A stretch of DNA of 54,365 bases from JBFWMG01 sp050251715 (GTDB lineage Bacteria > Desulfobacterota > Desulfovibrionia > Desulfovibrionales > Desulfovibrionaceae), in contig JBFWMG010000024.1 in assembly GCA_050251715.1 (NCBI GenBank), positions 1 through 54,365 of the forward strand, written 5' to 3'. Each line of letters starts with the position of its first letter. The first letter of the stretch is position 1. The translations under genes were made by a program, and so were the position numbers. Below the pieces are notes generated by a model. It was not told where the DNA came from. It did not search any database and saw only the letters and a list, made by a program, of their open reading frames with translations. Below are positions 49,257 to 54,365 of this stretch, in pieces.

Positions 49257-50654
49257 ATGACCGTGACCATACTCGAAGAACGCAAGGACCAGATCCACAG
49301 AACGGGCGAGGGCGCCTTTGCCCTGGCGTGCAACAGGGAAAGCCTGGCCGGAGCCGTAAGCCAGCGCGCCTGCGTGTTCTGCGGCTCCCGCGTCGTGCTC
49401 TATCCCATAGCCGACGCGCTGCATCTGGTGCACGGCCCCATCGGCTGCGCGGTGTACACCTGGGACATCCGGGGCGCGCTCTCTTCCGGCCCCGAACTGC
49501 ACCGTCTCTCCTTTTCCACGGACCTGCAGGAAAAAGACGTCATCTTTGGCGGCGAAAAGAAGCTGGAGGCCGCGCTCAACGAGCTTATCGACCGCCACGC
49601 GCCCAACTGCGCCTTTGTCTATTCCACCTGCATCGTGGGCATCATTGGCGACGACCTGGAGGCCGTGTGCCGCCGCGTGTCCGAGGCCAAGGGCATCCCG
49701 GTCCTGCCCGTGCAGTCCGAAGGCTTCAAGGGCAGCAAGCGCGAGGGCTACCTGGCCGCGTGCAAGGCCATGTTCCGCCTCACCGGCACGGGCGACGTGT
49801 CCGACGTCTCCCCCGTGTCCATCAATATCCTGGGCGACTTCAACCTGGCGGGCGAAATTTGGATCATCCGCGACTATTTCAAGCGCATGGGCGTGCAGGT
49901 GGTGGCCAACATCACCGGCGATGGCCGCGTGGCCGACATCCGCCGCGCCCACGGCGCGGGCCTCAACGTGGTGCAGTGCTCCGGCGCGACCATGGACCTG
50001 GCCAAGATGATGAAGGAGGCCTACGGCACCCCCGTGATCCGCGCCTCCTACCTCGGCATCGAGGACATGGCCGAGTCGCTGTACGCCGTGGCCGAGTTCT
50101 TCAAGGACAAGGATCCCGGCATCGTGGCCCGCACCCGCGCCCTGGTGAAGGACGAACTTTCGAAGCTCTATCCCCAGTTGCAGGCCTTCCGCCGCGACCT
50201 CATGGGCAAGAAGGTCGCCATCTACGTGGGCGGTGCGTTCAAGGCCTTCTCCCTCATCAAGGCCTTCCGCCACCTGGGCATGCATGTGGTCATGGTCGGT
50301 TCCCAGACCGGCACCGAGGAGGATTATGCGGAACTGGCCACCATCTGCGACCCCGGCACCATCATCGTGGACGACGCCAACCCCCTCGAACTCTCGGCCT
50401 TCATCAAGGAGAAGGACGTGGATGTGTTCGTGGGCGGCGTCAAGGAGCGCCCCATCGCCTTCAAGCTGGGCGTGGGATTCTGCGACCACAACCACGAGCG
50501 CAAGGAAGCCCTGGAAGGTTTTGTCGGCATGTACAATTTCGCCAAGGAAATCCACGCCTCGGCCATGAGCCCGGTGTGGCGGTTCGTACCCCGGCGCGTG
50601 GAAGCCGCCCGGATCGTGGCGGCGGAAGCAGCCATAAAGGAAGGCGCGGCATGA
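49257..50654 (+). CDS. nifE: FeMo-cofactor scaffold NifE
   Basis: A 465-residue NifD paralogue that, with NifN, matures the NifB-cofactor into FeMo-cofactor. NifD-like cysteines occur in RACVFCGSRVVLYP, HGPIGCAVYTW and STCIVGIIGDD, with the cofactor-site Cys in VQCSGATMDLAKMM. The final VGFCDHNHERKEALEGFVG is typical of NifE. Start at ATG 49257. It overlaps nifN by 4 bases (ATGA). Confidence 0.96.
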   Translation: MTVTILEERKDQIHRTGEGAFALACNRESLAGAVSQRACVFCGSRVVLYPIADALHLVHGPIGCAVYTWDIRGALSSGPELHRLSFSTDLQEKDVIFGGEKKLEAALNELIDRHAPNCAFVYSTCIVGIIGDDLEAVCRRVSEAKGIPVLPVQSEGFKGSKREGYLAACKAMFRLTGTGDVSDVSPVSINILGDFNLAGEIWIIRDYFKRMGVQVVANITGDGRVADIRRAHGAGLNVVQCSGATMDLAKMMKEAYGTPVIRASYLGIEDMAESLYAVAEFFKDKDPGIVARTRALVKDELSKLYPQLQAFRRDLMGKKVAIYVGGAFKAFSLIKAFRHLGMHVVMVGSQTGTEEDYAELATICDPGTIIVDDANPLELSAFIKEKDVDVFVGGVKERPIAFKLGVGFCDHNHERKEALEGFVGMYNFAKEIHASAMSPVWRFVPRRVEAARIVAAEAAIKEGAA

Positions 50655-52003
50655 GCACCAACTACATCTCCACCACCAACGCCTGCAAGCTGTGCACGCC
50701 CCTGGGCGCGGCGCTCGCCTTCCGGGGCATCGAAGGGGCCATTCCCTTCCTGCACGGCTCCCAGGGCTGCGCCACCTACATGCGGCGCTACATCATCAGC
50801 CATTTCCGCGAGCCCATGGACATCGCCTCGTCGGCGCTCGGCGAAAAGCACGCCATCTACGGCGGCGGCCCCAACCTGAAGAAGGGCATCCTGAACGTCA
50901 TGGAGAAGTACGGCGCCACCCTCGTGGGCGTGGCCTCCACCTGCCTCACCGAGACCATCGGCGACGACGTGGCCCGCTACCTGGACGAATTCCGCCGCGA
51001 ATTCAGCGACCTGGACCTGCCCGACATCGTGCACTGCGCCACGCCCAGCTACATGGGCACCCATATGCAGGGCTGGCACACCGCCATGCGCGCCACCGTG
51101 GAACAGCTGGTCACGGAAAAGGCTCCGGCCACGGGCCGCGTGAACATCATGCCCGGCCTCACCTCGGCGGCGGACCTGCGCCACTTGAAGGAAATATGCC
51201 GCGATTTCGGCATGACCCCCGTCCTTTTGCCCGACATCTCCGACACCATGGATGGCCAGGCATTGCTCGACTACGAAAAGATCCCCAGCGGCGGCACGCC
51301 CATCGCGGCCATCAAGGCCATGTCCGGTTCCGCCGGCACCATCGAATGCGGCCGCGTGCTGGCCGAAATGAAAACTGCGGGCACCAGCCTCGCCACCCGT
51401 TTCGGCGTGCCCCTGCACCGCATCGGCTCCCCCATTGGCCTGCGCGAGACCGACGCCCTGTTCGCCGCGCTGGAGGCCATCAGCGGACGCCCCACGCCGC
51501 GCCAACACCTGGCCGAGCGCGGCCGCCTGGTGGACGCCATGGTCGACGGCCACAAGTACATCTTTGGCAAGCGCGCCATCGTCTACGGCGAAGAGGATTT
51601 CGTCATCGGCCTCACCGCCTTCCTGGCTGAGATCGGCGTGCGCCCCGTACTCGTGGCCACCGGCGCCAAGGGCGTGCACTTGCAGCGGCACATCAACGAC
51701 GTGTGCGACACCTTCATGCCCGACATGCCCCAGGTGCGCGAAGGCGCCGACTTCCACGACATCGCCGAGGAGGCCGAAACCCTGGCGCCGGACATCCTCA
51801 TCGGCCACAGCAAGGGCTACCGCTACGCCGAGGCCTGGAACGTGCCCCTGGTGCGGGTGGGCTTCCCCATCCACGACCGCTTCGGCGGCCAGCGCATCCT
51901 GCACCTGGGCTACCGGGGCGCGCAGGAACTCTATGACCGCATTGTGAACGCCGTGTTGGAAAAGAAGCAGGCCGACAACCCCGTTGGATACGGATATATG
52001 TAA
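50651..52003 (+). CDS. nifN: FeMo-cofactor scaffold NifN
   Basis: A 450-residue NifK paralogue, partner of NifE. Start at ATG 50651, inside the nifE stop. Typical features are NACKLCTPLGAALAFRGIEGA, HGSQGCATYMRRY and ASTCLTETIGDDVARYL at the N-terminus. It keeps one P-cluster-like cysteine in each of the three positions and lacks the full set of NifK, as expected. A longer open frame exists upstream in the same register, but it runs through nifE and is not used. Confidence 0.96.
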   Translation: MSTNYISTTNACKLCTPLGAALAFRGIEGAIPFLHGSQGCATYMRRYIISHFREPMDIASSALGEKHAIYGGGPNLKKGILNVMEKYGATLVGVASTCLTETIGDDVARYLDEFRREFSDLDLPDIVHCATPSYMGTHMQGWHTAMRATVEQLVTEKAPATGRVNIMPGLTSAADLRHLKEICRDFGMTPVLLPDISDTMDGQALLDYEKIPSGGTPIAAIKAMSGSAGTIECGRVLAEMKTAGTSLATRFGVPLHRIGSPIGLRETDALFAALEAISGRPTPRQHLAERGRLVDAMVDGHKYIFGKRAIVYGEEDFVIGLTAFLAEIGVRPVLVATGAKGVHLQRHINDVCDTFMPDMPQVREGADFHDIAEEAETLAPDILIGHSKGYRYAEAWNVPLVRVGFPIHDRFGGQRILHLGYRGAQELYDRIVNAVLEKKQADNPVGYGYM

Positions 52004-52015
52004 GGAGGCGGAATC

Positions 52016-53269
52016 ATGAAGGACTTGACCAGACACCCCTGTTTCAACAAGGAATCCGCCGGAAGCTGCGGCCGCGTGCACCTGCCCGTGGCTCCCAAGT
52101 GCAACATCCAGTGCAACTACTGCAACCGCAAGTACGACTGCGTCAACGAGTCGCGCCCCGGCGTGACCAGCGGCGTGCTCACCCCGCCGCAAGCCCTGGC
52201 CTACATGGAAAAGGTGCTCGAAGCCGAACCGCGCATCACCGTGGCCGGCATCGCCGGACCCGGCGACCCCTTTGCCAACGCCCGGGACACGCTCGAAACC
52301 ATGCGCCTGCTCAAGGAACATTACCCGGACCTCATCTTCTGCCTGTCCAGCAACGGCCTCGGCATCGCCCCGCACCTGGACGAACTGGCCTCCCTCGACG
52401 TGTCCCACGTGACCGTGACCCTCAACGCCGTGGACCCCGAAGTCGGCGCCAAGATCTACTCCTGGGTGCGCGACGGCAAGGTCGTCTATCGTGGCCGCGA
52501 GGCCGCCGAACTGCTCCTGTCCCGCCAACTCGCCGCCATCACGGGACTCAAGGAGCGCGGCATCCTGGTCAAGATCAACACCATCGTCATCCCCGGCGTC
52601 AACGACCACCATATCCAGGCCATCACCGACCTGGTGTCCACCATGGGCGTGGACATCATGAACCTCATCCCCATCAAGCCCACGGCGGACACTCCCTTTG
52701 CCTCGGTCATCGAGCCGGACAAGGACATGATCGCCAGCCTGCGCGCCGTGGCCGGACAAAAAATCAAGCAGATGACCCACTGCAAGCGCTGCCGCGCCGA
52801 CGCCGTGGGCCTGCTCGGCAACGACAAGTCCGCCTCCCTGTGCGGCACGCTCCAGGCCTGCGCCGCGCTCAAGCCCCTGGCCGACTACCGCCCCTACGTG
52901 GCCGTGGCCACCCAGGAAGGCATGCTCGTCAACCTGCACCTGGGCGAGGCCGAATCCTTCCAGATCTGGGCCATGCGCAACGGCATGCCCGAAATGGTCG
53001 AGGAACGCCCCGCACCCAAGCCCGGCTGCGGCCCCAAACGCTGGGAAGAACTCGCCCGCACCCTCAAGGACTGCCGCGCCGTGCTCGCCAGCGCCATGGG
53101 CGAACAACCCCGCAAAATCCTCACCGACCTCGGCGTGGACGCGCACGCGGTCTCCGGCTTCATCGAACCCGCCCTGCAGGCCGTGTACGGCAACGGCGAC
53201 ATCAACCTGCTCAAGGGCCGCTCGCGCGGCGTGGGCTGCTGCGCCGCCAGCGGCGGCGGCTGCGCGTAG
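52016..53269 (+). CDS. nifB: NifB, FeMo-cofactor precursor synthase (radical SAM)
   Basis: A 417-residue enzyme that fuses two [4Fe-4S] clusters into the carbide-containing NifB-cofactor. Radical-SAM cysteines are C29, C33, C36 in KCNIQCNYCNRKYDC, with further conserved HPCFN and ESAGSCGRVHLPVAP at the start. The SAM-binding GPGDP and NLIPIKP stretches follow, and Cys in CKRCRADAVGLLG. The C-terminal 110 residues form a NifX/NafY-like domain (VATQEGMLVNLHLGEA). It ends Cys/Gly-rich. The order nifE-nifN-nifB is as in many anaerobes. Confidence 0.96.
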   Translation: MKDLTRHPCFNKESAGSCGRVHLPVAPKCNIQCNYCNRKYDCVNESRPGVTSGVLTPPQALAYMEKVLEAEPRITVAGIAGPGDPFANARDTLETMRLLKEHYPDLIFCLSSNGLGIAPHLDELASLDVSHVTVTLNAVDPEVGAKIYSWVRDGKVVYRGREAAELLLSRQLAAITGLKERGILVKINTIVIPGVNDHHIQAITDLVSTMGVDIMNLIPIKPTADTPFASVIEPDKDMIASLRAVAGQKIKQMTHCKRCRADAVGLLGNDKSASLCGTLQACAALKPLADYRPYVAVATQEGMLVNLHLGEAESFQIWAMRNGMPEMVEERPAPKPGCGPKRWEELARTLKDCRAVLASAMGEQPRKILTDLGVDAHAVSGFIEPALQAVYGNGDINLLKGRSRGVGCCAASGGGCA

Positions 53270-53317
53270 GGCAGAGAAGAGAAGAAACGGCAGGAAACGA
53301 CAATGCCTCCGGCGGCC

Positions 53318-53384
53318 GGGGAAGGAACTTTTGAAAAAGTTCCTTCCCCGGACCCCATCCCCCAAACTTTTCAGTTGGGGGTGG
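53318..53384. terminator. tandem intrinsic terminators after nifB
   Basis: A perfect 15-base-pair stem (arms 53318-53332 and 53335-53349) is followed by a second stem of C/G-rich arms (53353 onward, CCCCATCCCCCAA and its partner TTGGGGGTGGGG). They lie 49 bases after the nifB stop and should end the nif operon. A gene-free gap from 53270 to 53509 otherwise shows only the ribosome binding site of the next gene. Confidence 0.8.
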
Positions 53385-53509
53385 GGTGATGTGGTGGCGC
53401 AAAGGGGGTCGCCCCGGCGTGGGGCGCGAAGGATCGTTCGTCGGTGTGAGGCAATTATGCCGCTCGCTGCCGATCCCGGCGGCGGAGGCGACAAGACGAG
53501 GAGGAAATC

Positions 53510-53746
53510 ATGAAGAAAGAGACCATGGAGAAAATTTTCGAGTATGCGTCCATGCCGGTGCATGGCACGCTGTCCCGCAAGCTGCGGGGCGAGATCCAGT
53601 TGCAGGTGAACGACGGACCGGTGTTCCAGAACGCGGTGTTCTTTTTGGGTGAGGAATTCGTGCGCGTGACCGAGGAAAACGACGGCAAGAAGATCAACAC
53701 CTATTACTGCTGGGACAAGATCGAGAGCGTGCGGACGATCAGCTAG
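53510..53746 (+). CDS. small protein of unknown function after nifB
   Basis: A 78-residue protein starting behind GAGGAGGAAATC. It is predicted alpha then beta (QLQVNDGPVFQNAVFFLGEEF, then INTYYCWDKIESVRTIS). No known domain. It is outside the terminators of the nif operon, and its own stop codon lies inside a palindromic element (copy B). Nearness to nifB makes a link to nitrogen fixation possible but not supported by sequence. Confidence 0.6.
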   Translation: MKKETMEKIFEYASMPVHGTLSRKLRGEIQLQVNDGPVFQNAVFFLGEEFVRVTEENDGKKINTYYCWDKIESVRTIS

Positions 53747-53849
53747 GGCATTTTCGTCTTGAAACAAGACTTCCCCCTGAAACAATGGGGCATTGTTTCA
53801 GGGAAATGCTCAAGAGCATTTAACCCATTTCAAGGTTAAGATGTTCTAG
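53743..53849. repeat. dispersed palindromic element, copy B
   Basis: A 107-base element that starts with CTAGGGCAT, of which TAG is the stop of the 78-residue gene, and ends with ATGTTCTAG, an imperfect terminal inverted repeat. Inside are three hairpins: CCCTGAAACAATG with CATTGTTTCAGGG (53775-53803), AAATGCTC with GAGCATTT (53804-53821), and TTAACC with GGTTAA. Copy A lies at 43869-43955. Such elements are MITE- or REP-like and could act as bidirectional terminators. Confidence 0.75.
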
Positions 53850-53879
53850 CCAGCGCCCTGGCGCACGCCGCGCATATTT

Positions 53880-54041
53880 TCACGGTTGCGCAGTGTTGAT
53901 GCATCTCCTGCGAAAACGCCGCTCCAGAAGGTCCGGGGCGGCGTTTCCATTTGGTGCTGCGGTCCGGGTCGGGCGCTGCTCCAGGTGCAAATCGTCCCCA
54001 AAGCCTTCATGGCGGCTCTCTTTCTTGCGTTTTTCAGCCAC
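53880..54041 (-). CDS. possible small charged protein
   Basis: A 53-residue frame on the minus strand from GTG 54041, preceded by AAGGGAGA. It is highly charged (AEKRKKESRHEGFGDDLHLE, then RRFRRRCINTAQP). A strong stem (AACGCCGC with GGCGGCGTT around 53918-53945) lies inside it, which weakens the case, but the ribosome binding site is good. No family recognised. Confidence 0.4.
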   Translation of the reverse strand: MAEKRKKESRHEGFGDDLHLEQRPTRTAAPNGNAAPDLLERRFRRRCINTAQP

Positions 54042-54191
54042 AAACTCTCCCTTTCCGCAAGCCCTTTTCAAAGGGGGAGCAGTATAAGTATACACACCCG
54101 CTTCTGCCCACGCGAGAAAGTGCACGCCTAACCCCCTCATCTATCCAACAACCCGCAGTTTTTGGAAAAGAGATGGGTGAGGGAGGGGGGT

Positions 54192-54269
54192 CTGGGGGGA
54201 GGGAGCGGGAAGAGAAAAACCTTTTTTCGCGTAGAAAAAGGTTTTTCTCTTCCCGCTCCCTCCCCCCAG
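54192..54269. repeat. 35-base perfect inverted repeat (long hairpin)
   Basis: Arms 54192-54226 and 54235-54269 are perfectly complementary over 35 bases with an 8-base loop TCGCGTAG. Each arm is purine- or pyrimidine-rich. A and T runs flank the loop. It may be a strong terminator, a folded RNA or a mobile-element relic. It is followed by (GCCGC) and (TTCCG) short tandem repeats at 54291-54331. No gene is seen in 54042-54365. Confidence 0.75.
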
Positions 54270-54365
54270 CGCCGTTTCTTTATTCCGCGCGCCGCGCCGC
54301 GCCGCGCCGCGTTAGTTTCCGTTCCGTTCCGTGGCGCGTTCGGTGGCGTTGAGGGGTTCGAGGTT

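Noticed and set aside
48968..50650. A long plus-strand open frame in register with nifN
   Set aside because: Overlaps nifE out of frame; the protein is Arg/Pro/Gly-rich and the true nifN start is the ATGA overlap at 50651.
46809..53785. Two very long open frames on the minus strand over the nif genes (1248 and 1153 codons)
   Set aside because: They run antisense to nifK through nifB with repetitive His/Gly/Val-rich, low-quality protein. They arise because the GC-rich third positions of the nif genes avoid stops on the other strand.

Overview
The window looks like a chromosomal segment of a GC-rich, nitrogen-fixing sulfate reducer of the Desulfovibrio / Nitratidesulfovibrio type. This rests on the nifH-nifI1-nifI2-nifD-nifK gene order, the protein styles, and structured dispersed repeats of a kind I recall from Desulfovibrio genomes. 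It is inference from content; no rRNA or other taxonomic marker is present.

Layout. (1) 1 to about 28.6 kb: a nearly complete Mu-like transposable prophage, transcribed right to left. A divergent repressor (27876-28295, +) faces an early operon with two small regulators, a MuA-type DDE transposase, a MuB-type ATPase, a run of small early genes, a repeat-bearing C5 DNA methyltransferase, a GemA-type protein and a Mor-type activator. Lysis, terminase, portal, MuF-toxin, protease and capsid genes follow, then a P2-like V-W-J-I-H baseplate and fibre module that runs off the left edge. (2) 28.6-33.2 kb: an AT-rich island with a lipoprotein, a truncated tyrosine recombinase, and a two-gene unit of a caspase-protein kinase fusion followed by a PP2C phosphatase. 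(3) 33.8-36.7 kb: four GC-rich genes of unknown role, at least three encoding membrane-anchored proteins. (4) 36.8-37.9 kb: an isolated AT-rich gene for a putative PIN-like nuclease. (5) 38.1-40.2 kb: a UPF0210 and ACT-domain pair on the minus strand. (6) 40.6-53.8 kb: the nitrogenase region. nifV and a small overlapping membrane ORF run left. nifH, nifI1, nifI2, nifD, nifK, a NifB-like paralogue, a thioredoxin-like [2Fe-2S] ferredoxin, a GNAT, nifE, nifN, nifB and a small gene run right. nifV and nifH are divergent, and each has a sigma-54 type -24/-12 promoter.

How they work together. NifH, NifD and NifK form the nitrogenase. NifI1 and NifI2 switch its activity off after translation when ammonium or low 2-oxoglutarate is sensed. 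NifB, NifE and NifN build the FeMo-cofactor, and NifV supplies homocitrate. nifU, nifS, nifA and the molybdate genes are not in the window.

The strongest unusual items are the caspase-kinase plus phosphatase pair, a NifB-like protein in which all three radical-SAM cysteines are replaced, the MuF head protein with a nuclease-like tail, the DNA methyltransferase with about six internal repeats, and a dispersed palindromic element that begins exactly at the stop codons of two genes.
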